This document shows positions 9,369 to 17,491 of a stretch of DNA of 64,000 bases, piece by piece. Under the pieces are notes generated by a model. It did not search any database. It was not told the origin of the DNA and worked only from the letters and a program-made list of their open reading frames with translations. The DNA lies in the NCBI GenBank assembly GCA_965219015.1, contig CBDCNH010000011.1:620001-684000 (forward strand), in the 5' to 3' direction. Each line of letters starts with the position of its first letter. The stretch's first letter is position 1. Source of the DNA: CBDCNH01 sp965219015. Lineage in GTDB: Bacteria > Pseudomonadota > Alphaproteobacteria > Rhodobacterales > Rhodobacteraceae. The position numbers were made by a program, and so were the translations under genes.

Positions 9369-11654
9369 ATGACGCCCTTCGCCGCTCCCATCGCCGCGCA
9401 GATCTGGGACATGAAGTACCGGCTGAAGGACGCCAGCGGCACGCCGGTCGACGCCACCGTCGAGGACACCTGGCGACGCATCGCGCGCGCCACCGCCGCC
9501 GTCGAGGCCGATCCCGCCGCCTGGGAGGAGACGTTCTACGCGGCGCTCGCCGACTTCCGTTTCCTCCCCGCCGGCCGCATCACGGCGGGCGCGGGCACGG
9601 GACGGGCCGTGACGCTCTTCAACTGCTTCGTCATGGGCACGATCCCCGACAGCATGGGCGGCATCTTCGACGCGCTCCGCGAGGCGGCGCTGACGATGCA
9701 GCAGGGCGGCGGCATCGGCTACGACTTCTCCACCATCCGGCCGCGCGGTGCCGCGGTGAAGGGCGTCGCGGCCGACGCCTCGGGGCCGTTGAGCTTCATG
9801 GACGTGTGGGACGCGATGTGCCGCACGATCATGTCGGCGGGCTCGCGGCGCGGTGCCATGATGGCGACGCTGCGCTGCGACCACCCCGACATCGAGGCCT
9901 TCGTCGCCGCGAAGTCCGAGCCCGTGCGGCTCAGGATGTTCAACCTCTCGGTCCTCGTCACCGATCCGTTCATGGCGGCGGTGAAGGCCGACGGGCCGTG
10001 GGATCTCGTCTTCGGCGGCGCGGTCCACCGCACGGTCCGGGCGCGCGACCTCTGGGACCGGATCATGCGCGCGACCTACGACTACGCCGAGCCGGGCGTG
10101 ATCTTCATCGACCGCATCAACGCGATGAACAACCTCGCCTACTGCGAGACGATCGCCGCCACGAACCCCTGCGGCGAGCAGCCGTTGCCGCCCTACGGCG
10201 CATGCCTTCTCGGCTCGATCAACCTTGCACGGCTGGTGACGGACCCGTTCGCGCCCGGCGCCGCGATGGACATGGCGGAGCTCGACGACCTCGTGCGGAC
10301 CGCGGTCAGGATGATGGACAACGTGGTCGACGCCTCGCGCTTCCCGCTCGAGGCGCAGGCGGCGGAAGCGCAGGCCAAGCGCCGGATCGGGCTCGGCGTG
10401 ACCGGGCTCGCCGACGCGCTCCTGATGCTGGGGCTCCGCTACGGCTCGGAGGAAGCGGCAGCCGTCACCGAAGGCTGGATGCACGCCGTCGCCCGTGCGG
10501 CCTACCTCGCCTCGGCGGACCTCGCGCGGGAGAAGGGCGCGTTCCCGCTCTTCGACGCCGCACCGTTCCTCGCGTCGGGCACGATGCGCGGCATGGACGC
10601 CGACGTGCGCGCGGCGGTGGCCGAGCACGGCTTGCGGAACGCGCTCCTCACCTCGGTGGCGCCCACCGGCACGATCAGCCTTTACGCCGGAAACGTCTCG
10701 TCGGGCATCGAGCCGGTGTTCGCCTATGCCTACACGCGGAAGGTGTTGCAAAAGGACGGAAGCCGCACCGAGGAAGAGATCGTGGACTTTGCCGTGCAGC
10801 TCTGGCGCGACCGCCACGGCGACGCGGCCCTGCCCGGGCATTTCGTCGACGCGCAGTCGCTGCCGCCGCTCGACCATGTGCGGATGCAGGCGGCGGCGCA
10901 GCGCTGGGTCGACAGCTCGATCTCGAAGACCATCAACTGCCCCGAGGACATTTCCTTCGAGGCGTTCCGCGAGGTCTACATGGCCGCGTGGGACCAGGGC
11001 TGCAAAGGCTGCACGACCTACCGGCCGAACGCCGTCACGGGCTCGGTCCTGAGCGTCGCCGCCCCCGAGGCTGTGCCCGAGCCTCAGCCCGAGCCAAAGG
11101 CCGAGCCCACGCCCGAGCCCGCGCCCGAGCGCGCGGTGTCGGCCGACCCGCTCGACCGGCCCGCGAGCCTCGATGGCGCCACCTACAAGCTGAAGTGGCC
11201 GGGCAGCGAGCACGCGATCTACATCACCATCAACGACATCACCGTCGATGGCCGCCCGATGCCCTTCGAGGTGTTCATCAATTCGAAGAACATGGAGCAC
11301 TTCGCCTGGACCGTCGCGCTGACGCGGATGATCTCGGCGGTGTTCCGGCGCGGCGGCGACGTGTCGTTCGTGGTCGAGGAGCTGAAGGCGGTGTTCGACC
11401 CGCGCGGCGGCGCCTGGATGGCCGGGCAGTACATCCCCTCGATCCTCGCCGCGATCGGCGGCGTCATCGAGCGCCACCTCGTCGCCATCGGCTACCTTGG
11501 CGGCGCGGGGATGGGCGCCAAGACCGACCCCGCGGCCAACGTCGTGGCCATCGGCCCGCGCGGCAAGGCCTGCCCGAACTGCGGCAGCACCGCCGTCCAC
11601 ATGGCGGAAGGTTGCCTCACCTGCGCGAACTGCGGCTTCTCGAAGTGCGGCTAG
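9369..11654 (+). CDS. nrdJ: Adenosylcobalamin-dependent ribonucleoside-diphosphate reductase
   Basis: Class II ribonucleotide reductase (761 aa), reducing ribonucleotides to deoxyribonucleotides with B12 as radical source. The catalytic barrel contains NCFVMGTIPDSMGG near residue 79 and NPCGEQPLPPYGACLLGSIN near residue 266. A GCKGCTTYRPN segment near residue 544 begins the C-terminal part. A Pro/Glu-rich linker at about residues 562-590 leads to a TSCPD-type domain. The protein ends in a zinc ribbon with CPNC, C, CANC and C ligands. The reading frame is intact, and the fold does not need oxygen or an iron-radical subunit. Confidence 0.95.
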   Translation: MTPFAAPIAAQIWDMKYRLKDASGTPVDATVEDTWRRIARATAAVEADPAAWEETFYAALADFRFLPAGRITAGAGTGRAVTLFNCFVMGTIPDSMGGIFDALREAALTMQQGGGIGYDFSTIRPRGAAVKGVAADASGPLSFMDVWDAMCRTIMSAGSRRGAMMATLRCDHPDIEAFVAAKSEPVRLRMFNLSVLVTDPFMAAVKADGPWDLVFGGAVHRTVRARDLWDRIMRATYDYAEPGVIFIDRINAMNNLAYCETIAATNPCGEQPLPPYGACLLGSINLARLVTDPFAPGAAMDMAELDDLVRTAVRMMDNVVDASRFPLEAQAAEAQAKRRIGLGVTGLADALLMLGLRYGSEEAAAVTEGWMHAVARAAYLASADLAREKGAFPLFDAAPFLASGTMRGMDADVRAAVAEHGLRNALLTSVAPTGTISLYAGNVSSGIEPVFAYAYTRKVLQKDGSRTEEEIVDFAVQLWRDRHGDAALPGHFVDAQSLPPLDHVRMQAAAQRWVDSSISKTINCPEDISFEAFREVYMAAWDQGCKGCTTYRPNAVTGSVLSVAAPEAVPEPQPEPKAEPTPEPAPERAVSADPLDRPASLDGATYKLKWPGSEHAIYITINDITVDGRPMPFEVFINSKNMEHFAWTVALTRMISAVFRRGGDVSFVVEELKAVFDPRGGAWMAGQYIPSILAAIGGVIERHLVAIGYLGGAGMGAKTDPAANVVAIGPRGKACPNCGSTAVHMAEGCLTCANCGFSKCG

Positions 11655-11691
11655 CGGTCCTTCTCGTAGCGCCGACGGGCCCGGCGCCGCG

Positions 11692-12444
11692 TCAATGGCG
11701 CCCGTTCAGCATGGCGTAGACATCGGCGTAGCCGTCGCGCTCCGCGAACCGGAGCCGCTTGACGCGGTCGACCAGGATCTCTCCCGCGGGCGTCTGGCCG
11801 TGTTCGATCAGGCCCATGACTTCGGCGACGTAATCGTCCAGCGGCATCGCATTGGGGTCGTCGGCATGGCCGGGCATGAGGTCGGTCGCGACGGAGGGCG
11901 GTGCCAGTTCCAGCACCTCGACCGACGTCTGCGCCAGCTGCTGCCGCAGGGACTGCGACCAGGAATGGATCGCGGCCTTGGTGGCGTTGTAGGTCGGCGT
12001 CGCGGCCAGGGGCACGAAGGCCAGGCCCGAAGAAACGGTCACGACCGTTGCCGAGGACTGCGCGCGCAGATGCGGCAGCAAGCCCAAGGTCAGGCGGATG
12101 GGCCCGAGAAGATTGGTGGTGACCGTCTCCACGACGGTATCGAGGTCCGCCTCGTCGGACGACAGCTCTTCGGCCTTCATGATGCCGGCGTTGTTGAGAA
12201 CGACGTTCAGGGCCGGATGATCCTGCACGACCTTCGACGCGAAGCCACGGATGGCGGAGGCATCGGACATGTCGAGCACCGTCCATGCCATGCCCGGGTT
12301 GGCCTCCGCCGTGTCCCGCAGCGGAGCCTCGCGACGGCCGGTGACGATGACGCTGTTGCCCTTCGCGTGCAATGCTTCGGCCAGGGCCCGGCCGATGCCG
12401 GAGCCGCCGCCGGTCACGAGAATGGTGTTGCCTCGGATCTGCAT
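11692..12444 (-). CDS. SDR-family oxidoreductase (DltE-like)
   Basis: Classical short-chain dehydrogenase (250 aa). The cofactor motif TGGGSGIG is near residue 12, followed by TGRRE, which favours NADP. LNNAGIM is near residue 85, and the catalytic Ser (TVSSG) and YNATK are near residues 140-155. The start at 12444 follows GAAGGAG. It is transcribed divergently from an HxlR-type regulator across about 110 bases, the usual arrangement for a redox- or electrophile-responsive oxidoreductase and its repressor. The substrate is unknown. Confidence 0.82.
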   Translation of the reverse strand: MQIRGNTILVTGGGSGIGRALAEALHAKGNSVIVTGRREAPLRDTAEANPGMAWTVLDMSDASAIRGFASKVVQDHPALNVVLNNAGIMKAEELSSDEADLDTVVETVTTNLLGPIRLTLGLLPHLRAQSSATVVTVSSGLAFVPLAATPTYNATKAAIHSWSQSLRQQLAQTSVEVLELAPPSVATDLMPGHADDPNAMPLDDYVAEVMGLIEHGQTPAGEILVDRVKRLRFAERDGYADVYAMLNGRH

Positions 12445-12527
12445 CGAAAGTCTCCTTCGAGTTGGACTGCTTCACGACGTGAGGTAGGAGGTGTGCATGC
12501 CGACGAACAGCAGGCACCCGGAAGGGT

Positions 12528-12537
12528 GGTACTTACC
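12528..12537. promoter_or_regulatory. Candidate operator in the SDR/HxlR intergenic region
   Basis: A short perfect inverted repeat GGTA-CT-TACC lies between the divergent genes, about 20 bases before the regulator start. HxlR/YodB-family repressors bind TAC-containing inverted repeats in such divergent regions. The match is short and is offered as a candidate only. Confidence 0.4.
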
Positions 12538-12555
12538 TGGAGGAGAGAAATTGCC

Positions 12556-12960
12556 GTGGCTGATCCGATGGTCGCAAGAATCGCATCGCCGCACACGAAC
12601 GAGCCCGGCGATCCGCGGATCGAGGCGCTGGTCAACGAGGTCATCGGCAACGTCGCGGGGAAGTGGACGATGCTGATCCTCGAGGTGCTGACCGAGCACG
12701 GCGAGCAGCGCTTCGGCAGGATCGGCACGCTGGTCGGCGACATCAGCCAGAAGATGCTGACCCAGACCTTGCGGCAGATGGAGCGCGACGGGCTGGTGAT
12801 CCGCACCGTGCATCCGGTCATCCCGCCAAAGGTCGAATACCGGTTGACGGACCTCGGCCTCACGCTGGCGGCAGCCTTCTGCGGCGTCTGGATGTGGGCG
12901 GAGGAAAACCTCGAGCGGATCGAGCGCGCGCGCGCCGCGTTCGATGGGCACACGGTCTGA
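12556..12960 (+). CDS. HxlR-family winged-helix transcriptional regulator
   Basis: DNA-binding regulator (134 aa). The HxlR domain spans most of the chain: GKWTMLILEVL near residue 35, FGRIGTLVGDISQKMLTQTLRQMERDGLV as the recognition region at about residues 52-78, and the wing PKVEYRLTDLG near residue 91. The GTG at 12556 was chosen because AGGAGAG stands 8-9 bases upstream. An ATG four codons later is the alternative. No Cys typical of thiol-sensing YodB-like members is obvious near the N-terminus. It probably represses the divergent SDR gene and could also affect the sugar operon starting 80 bases downstream. Confidence 0.85.
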   Translation: MADPMVARIASPHTNEPGDPRIEALVNEVIGNVAGKWTMLILEVLTEHGEQRFGRIGTLVGDISQKMLTQTLRQMERDGLVIRTVHPVIPPKVEYRLTDLGLTLAAAFCGVWMWAEENLERIERARAAFDGHTV

Positions 12961-13040
12961 GGACGCAGCGCACGACCGAATTCCACCACCGGAGCGACCG
13001 TCTTCCCTCCATGCCTCTTGTCAGCCCCCCGGAGACCCAT

Positions 13041-14105
13041 GTGGACCGCAAACTGAAGATCGGCGTGCTCGGATGCGGTCCGATTGCCCAGGCCGCGCAT
13101 TTCGAGAGTGCGGTGAAGGCCGCGAACGCGGACCTCTACGCGATCTGCGATCTCGCGACGGACCTGGCCGACCGGATGGCCGCGATGCATTCCCCCGCAC
13201 GGGTTTTCTACGACTACGCGGAGATGCTCGCCGATCCGGACCTCGACGCGGTGATCGTCGCGACCTCGGATGCGTTCCACGTCGCCGCCGCGATCCAGGC
13301 GCTCGAGGCCGGCAAGCCGGTGCTCTGCGAAAAGCCGCTCGGGACTGGCGTGGAGGAGGTCGAGCGGCTGTGCCAATCGGTGCGGCGGACCGGCGGCTTC
13401 CTGCAGGTCGGCAGCATGAAGCGCTTCGATCCCGGACTTCAGGCCGCGCGCCGTTTCATCGCCGAGGACATGGGCGACATGCTGGCCCTGAAAGCGTGGT
13501 ACTGCGACAGCACGCACCGCTACGCGGTGACGGACGCGGTTCAGCCGTCGATGGTGCGCTCGGCTGCGGCCCGGAAGCCCGACGTCGACCCCAAGGCCGA
13601 TCTGCGGCGCTACTACATGCTCGCGCACGGCTCGCATCTCGTCGACACGGCGCGCTTTCTCGGCGGCGAGATCACGGCCGTGCGCGCGCGTTACAGCACG
13701 CGGTACGACGCGCATTGCTGGTTCGCGGACGTGGCCTTCGCGAACGGGACGCTGGGGCAGCTCGACCTGACCGTCGCGGTCAGGATGGATTGGCACGAAG
13801 GGTTCCAGATCTACGGCGAGCACGGCTCGATCCTCGGCAAGACCTGGAACCCGTGGCTCTTCCGGTCGTCCGAGGTCGACATCTTCCGCGAGAAGACCGC
13901 GACGACCGAGCGGGTGCTGGGTGCCGACGCGCATGTCTATCGCCGCCAGCTCGAGGCGTTCGCCGACACGGTGATGACCGGAACCGATCATGGGGCGGCA
14001 ACGGTCGAGGATGGGCTGGCCGCCGTCCGGGGCATGGTCGCCCTGCAGCGGTCCGCCGCGTCCGGCGACTGGGTGAGGCTTTCGGACGCGACGGGCCCGG
14101 TCTGA
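13041..14105 (+). CDS. Gfo/Idh/MocA-family oxidoreductase
   Basis: NAD(P)-dependent sugar or cyclitol oxidoreductase (354 aa). The N-terminal Rossmann motif is IGVLGCGPIAQAAH, the VIVATSDAFH segment is near residue 76, and CEKPLGTG, with the family's catalytic Lys, near residue 98. The C-terminal alpha/beta domain follows, with HGSHLVDTARFLGGE carrying the conserved His near residue 197. The GTG at 13041 follows GGAGACCC at good spacing. An in-frame ATG at 13011 is possible but has a distant ribosome site. It is the first gene of a four-gene operon whose members all overlap by a few bases. The substrate is unknown. Confidence 0.85.
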   Translation: MDRKLKIGVLGCGPIAQAAHFESAVKAANADLYAICDLATDLADRMAAMHSPARVFYDYAEMLADPDLDAVIVATSDAFHVAAAIQALEAGKPVLCEKPLGTGVEEVERLCQSVRRTGGFLQVGSMKRFDPGLQAARRFIAEDMGDMLALKAWYCDSTHRYAVTDAVQPSMVRSAAARKPDVDPKADLRRYYMLAHGSHLVDTARFLGGEITAVRARYSTRYDAHCWFADVAFANGTLGQLDLTVAVRMDWHEGFQIYGEHGSILGKTWNPWLFRSSEVDIFREKTATTERVLGADAHVYRRQLEAFADTVMTGTDHGAATVEDGLAAVRGMVALQRSAASGDWVRLSDATGPV

Positions 14106-14941
14106 TGCAGCTTGGCGTCTTCGCGAAGACCTTCGCGGGTCGCGATCCGGATACGGTCCTCGACGCGGCGAAGGCGGCCGGCTTCACGACGGTGCAGTAC
14201 AACATGGCCTGCTCGGGGCTCGCCTCCCTGCCGCCCCGGATCGAGCCCGAGGTCGCGCGTCGCGTGGCGCGTGCCACGGCGCGGACGGGCGTGACCGTCG
14301 CCGCCGTGTCGGCGACCTACAACATGACCCATCCGGACGAGGCGATGCGCCGTGCCGGGCGCGCGGCGTTCGGCGCGATCGCCGGAGCGGCGCGGATGAT
14401 GGGCACGGACCTCGTGACGCTCTGCACCGGCAGCCTGAACGCAGGCGACCAGTGGGCGCGCCACCCGGAGAACGGAACGGCCGCGGCATGGGCCATGATG
14501 GTGGCCGAGTTTCGCGCCATCCTGCCGGTGGCGGAGGCACATGACCTGACGCTCGGGATCGAGCCGGAGCGGGCGAACATTGTCGACAGCGCCGCCAGGG
14601 CCCGCCGTCTGATCGACGAGATGGGAACCGCTCGCATCCGTGTCGTGCTCGACCCCGCGAACCTCTTCGAGGCGGAGGATGCGGCGCGGCGGGGCGAGAT
14701 CATCGCGGACGCCGCGCGCCAGCTCGGGCCGGTCGTCGCGATGGCCCATGCCAAGGACCGCGCACGCGACGGGAGCTTCGTCGCGGCGGGTCGGGGCTCT
14801 GTCGACTTTCCCGCCTTCCTGGACGCGCTCGGGGCGCAGGGCTTCGACGGCCCGCTTGTCACCCACGGCTGCAGCGCGACGGAGGCCCCCGGCGTGGCGC
14901 GCTTCCTGCGCGGGCTCATCGGGCCGGAGACCACGGCGTGA
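14105..14941 (+). CDS. Sugar phosphate isomerase/epimerase family TIM-barrel protein
   Basis: Xylose-isomerase-like TIM-barrel protein (278 aa) of the AP endonuclease 2 superfamily, expected to isomerise or epimerise a keto-sugar in a divalent-metal site. Likely metal ligands are the Glu of LGIEPE near residue 142, the Asp of RVVLDPANLFE near residue 180, the His of MAHAKDR near residue 213 and a Glu near the C-terminus. It starts inside the stop codon of the oxidoreductase gene and overlaps the next start by four bases (GTGA). The pairing with a Gfo/Idh/MocA enzyme is typical of inositol- or keto-sugar catabolic loci. Confidence 0.8.
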   Translation: MQLGVFAKTFAGRDPDTVLDAAKAAGFTTVQYNMACSGLASLPPRIEPEVARRVARATARTGVTVAAVSATYNMTHPDEAMRRAGRAAFGAIAGAARMMGTDLVTLCTGSLNAGDQWARHPENGTAAAWAMMVAEFRAILPVAEAHDLTLGIEPERANIVDSAARARRLIDEMGTARIRVVLDPANLFEAEDAARRGEIIADAARQLGPVVAMAHAKDRARDGSFVAAGRGSVDFPAFLDALGAQGFDGPLVTHGCSATEAPGVARFLRGLIGPETTA

Positions 14942-15738
14942 ACGCGTTCTTCACCGCCGGCGTCCGGCTCGCCCAGCACGGCAGGTTCGATCGCCGCACG
15001 CTGGTGTTCCAGCATGGGCTTTGCGGCGCAGCGTCCCAGCCGGCGGAGGTGTTTCCCGATCCGTGCGACACCGCCCTCGTCACCCTCGAGTGCCGCGGCC
15101 ACGGCGCATCGGAGCCGGGCGCGCCGGAGGCCTTCTCGATCCGCCAGTTCGCGGACGACCTCGTGGCGCTGATCGAGGCGCAGGCGGAGGCGCCGGTCCT
15201 GATCGGCGGCATCTCGATGGGGGCCGCGATTGCGCTTCGCATCGCCGCGACGCGGCCCGATCTGGTCCAGGGCCTCGTGCTGGCCCGCCCGGCCTGGCTC
15301 CTGTCGGACGCTCCGGCGAACATGATCCCGAACTGGCTCGCGGGCCGGATGATGGCCGATGCGCCCGAAGGCGCACGGGCGGCGTTCGGAGCCAGCGCGA
15401 TCGCACGCCTGCTGGAGGAGCGGGGGCCGGACAACCTGACCTCGATCCTGGGGTTCTTCGACCGCGAGCCGAGGGCGATCACCGCCGCCCTACTCACCCG
15501 GATTTCGGCCGACGGACCCGGCGTGACCGAAGCCGAGCTCGCCGCCATCGACATGCCGACGCTGGTGATCGGCACCGAGCGGGACGTCGTTCATCCGCTC
15601 GACCATGCCCGCGCGCTCGCCGCGATGATCGCCGGCGCGCGGCTGGAGGCCATCACGCCCAAGGCGACGGACGCGGCGCGATACCGCACGGAGTTTCGTG
15701 CCGCACTCGCCACATGGCTGAAGGAGACGCCCGCATGA
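14938..15738 (+). CDS. Alpha/beta hydrolase
   Basis: Alpha/beta hydrolase-fold protein (266 aa) with GTG start. The oxyanion region is FQHGLCGAA near residue 23 and the nucleophile elbow GGISMGAA, Ser near residue 95. The likely acidic residue is in IGTERDVVHPLDHA near residue 210. A catalytic His would be expected about 25-30 residues after the Asp, but this stretch reads ITPKATDAARYRTEF and holds none. The enzyme may therefore be atypical or use the His of HPLDH. Context suggests hydrolysis of a lactone or ester of a sugar-derived compound, which is inference. Confidence 0.75.
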   Translation: MNAFFTAGVRLAQHGRFDRRTLVFQHGLCGAASQPAEVFPDPCDTALVTLECRGHGASEPGAPEAFSIRQFADDLVALIEAQAEAPVLIGGISMGAAIALRIAATRPDLVQGLVLARPAWLLSDAPANMIPNWLAGRMMADAPEGARAAFGASAIARLLEERGPDNLTSILGFFDREPRAITAALLTRISADGPGVTEAELAAIDMPTLVIGTERDVVHPLDHARALAAMIAGARLEAITPKATDAARYRTEFRAALATWLKETPA

Positions 15739-16439
15739 GACCCGACCCGCACTGGTTCGACGACCTGCCCTCGGATCGCCTCCTCGCCGAGATTTCGCTC
15801 TGGTCGGCCGACCTCATGAACATGGGCGCCGATCTTGCGCGGCTCGATCCCTGGACCGACCTTTACCACCTCGATGTCGCCGACGGACATTTCTCGCCCG
15901 CGTGCCTCATCTTCCCCGATCAGGCCGCGGCGGCGCGCAAGCTGACCGCGAGGCCGTTCCACGTTCACCTGATGGTCGCCGACGCCATCCTGCTCGCCCA
16001 GATCGACCAGTTCGCCGAAGCCGGGGCCGATCTCGTCTCGGTCCATGCGGAGAATGGCAACTGGGAGGCCGGGTTGGAGAGGATCAGGGGCCACGGCCTC
16101 AGGGCCGGCATCGTCGCGCAGCTCGACACGCCGATCGAGGCGCTGCGCCCCGCGGTGCCGCATATCGACGTGCTGACGCTCCTCGGCACGCGGATCGGCG
16201 TGAAGGGCCAGTCCCTCGACGTCATGGCGACGACGCGCCTCCGCGAGGCGGCCGCGCTCATCGCCGACGCGGCCGGCGACCGGCGGATCGTATTGGCCGC
16301 CGACGGCGGGATCCGGGACCATACCGTCCCGGACCTCCATGCGGCCGGCGCAGAGACCGTGGTCATGGGCTCGCTCGCCTTCGGCGCCCCGGATCTCGCC
16401 GCCCGGATGACCTGGATCAGGGCGCAGGCGAAGGTCTGA
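15735..16439 (+). CDS. Ribulose-phosphate 3-epimerase family protein
   Basis: TIM-barrel epimerase of the RPE/AlsE family (234 aa), converting the C3 configuration of a ketose phosphate. Conserved parts are EISLWSADLMNMG near residue 19, the catalytic Asp in YHLDVADGHFSP near residue 41, FHVHLMVAD with the metal-binding His near residue 77 and the second catalytic Asp in LAADGGIRDH near residue 191. Its start overlaps the hydrolase stop (ATGA). SLWSA instead of the usual SLLSA marks a sub-branch distinct from housekeeping Rpe. A kinase to make a phosphorylated substrate is not in the operon. Confidence 0.82.
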   Translation: MRPDPHWFDDLPSDRLLAEISLWSADLMNMGADLARLDPWTDLYHLDVADGHFSPACLIFPDQAAAARKLTARPFHVHLMVADAILLAQIDQFAEAGADLVSVHAENGNWEAGLERIRGHGLRAGIVAQLDTPIEALRPAVPHIDVLTLLGTRIGVKGQSLDVMATTRLREAAALIADAAGDRRIVLAADGGIRDHTVPDLHAAGAETVVMGSLAFGAPDLAARMTWIRAQAKV

Positions 16440-16577
16440 GAGATGCGGCCCGCCCGGCGATGCCCGGGCCCGCGCCCGTTCGTCTTTCGGGCCGAAGACA
16501 CTCGCCGCGCCCGCGTCGCGCAGTCAACGGATGCCTCGTCCCACGCGCGCGGGCCGGAGGTCAGACGCCCGGATCGC

Positions 16578-16607
16578 GGCCGCGGACGCTCGTGAGCATC
16601 CGCGGCC
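16578..16607. terminator. Hairpin between convergent epimerase and catalase genes
   Basis: GGCCGCGGA (16578-16586) pairs with TCCGCGGCC (16599-16607). After one C/A mismatch, GCTC pairs with GAGC around GT. The long stem sits between two convergent genes, five bases from the catalase stop, and can serve both strands. There is no T-tract, so termination would be atypical or Rho-assisted. Confidence 0.6.
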
Positions 16608-16611
16608 CCTG

Positions 16612-17436
16612 TCACATCTGCTCCGTTTGGGCCCCTGAGCGGGGGCGGGCCTTGCCGAGGTCCGGCTTCTGGCCGAGCGGCTCGGGCGTCCCGACCACCG
16701 AAAACGTCGCCTTGCCGTCGATCGAGGGCCCGGAGGTCCAGCGGCCTTCGGGCGTCGGCTCGTCCAGCGAGGTGTTGAGGAAGTAATAGGAGTGCCTGGT
16801 CGCCTCATGCGCTTCCGGCGTGGAGTTCGGGATCGGGAGCGCGGCCGACAGTCCGCCGAGTTCTTCGATCACGGCCAGCCACTGCTGCTGGTGCATGGTG
16901 TCGCGCGCGATCAGGAAGGACAGCATGTCCTTCATGCCGGCGTCGTCGGTCATCTCGTAGAGCCGGCTCGCCAGCACACGGCCCGACGACTCGGCCATCG
17001 CGTTGGCGAGCATGTCGGCGGCCACGTTGCCCGAGGCGTAGACGTGGCTCATGTCGAACGGGATGCCGTTCGAGTTCACGGGCATGGCCGAGAGGCCCGA
17101 CGACAGGATGTGGCGCGGGTTCACGCCGCCGAGGATGGCATGGACGACCGGATCCTTGGCCATCTCGTCCTTGACCGACACGGGCGCGCCCTCGAGGTTG
17201 AGCGCCACCGCGTGGCCCAGGAACTCGATGTGCGAGAGCTCCTCGGTGGCCGTCAGCATCAGGAGGTCGCGGATGCGCGCGTCGCCACGCGCGCCCATCG
17301 CCTGGAAGAAGTACTGCATGGCCACGCGGATCTCGCCTTCGACGCCGCCGATCGCCTGCTGCAGGTGCTTGGCGAAGACGGGGTCGGGGCGATCGACCTG
17401 GACATGATACTGCAATTTCGAGGAGTGGTGGAACAT
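16612..17436 (-). CDS. Manganese catalase
   Basis: Non-heme dimanganese catalase (274 aa) that breaks down hydrogen peroxide. The ferritin-like four-helix bundle carries metal ligands in GGVEGEIRVAMQYFFQ (Glu near residue 36), ATEELSHIEFLG (Glu and His near residues 66-69), AESSGRV (Glu) and RDTMHQQQW (His near residue 181). The start at 17436 gives MFHHSSKLQYHV and follows GGAGG. An EcfG-like promoter upstream suggests control by the general stress response. No catalase partner genes are nearby. Confidence 0.93.
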   Translation of the reverse strand: MFHHSSKLQYHVQVDRPDPVFAKHLQQAIGGVEGEIRVAMQYFFQAMGARGDARIRDLLMLTATEELSHIEFLGHAVALNLEGAPVSVKDEMAKDPVVHAILGGVNPRHILSSGLSAMPVNSNGIPFDMSHVYASGNVAADMLANAMAESSGRVLASRLYEMTDDAGMKDMLSFLIARDTMHQQQWLAVIEELGGLSAALPIPNSTPEAHEATRHSYYFLNTSLDEPTPEGRWTSGPSIDGKATFSVVGTPEPLGQKPDLGKARPRSGAQTEQM

Positions 17437-17466
17437 CGGGGTGCCTCCGGGGGGTGGGGCCGTCCC

Positions 17467-17491
17467 AACCTGCCCTGCGGGACCGAGTTCC
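17467..17491 (-). promoter_or_regulatory. EcfG-like general stress promoter of the Mn-catalase gene
   Basis: On the minus strand GGAAC (17491-17487), a 16-base spacer and GGTT (17470-17467) match the alphaproteobacterial EcfG/SigT pattern GGAAC-N16/17-CGTT except for one base. Transcription would start about 25 bases before the catalase ATG. An identical GGAAC-N16-GGTT element precedes msrB in this window. Confidence 0.65.

Noticed and set aside
13011..13040. ATG at 13011 as start of the Gfo/Idh/MocA gene
   Set aside because: The nearest GGAG is 16 bases away, while the GTG at 13041 has GGAG at good spacing and gives the usual short N-terminus.
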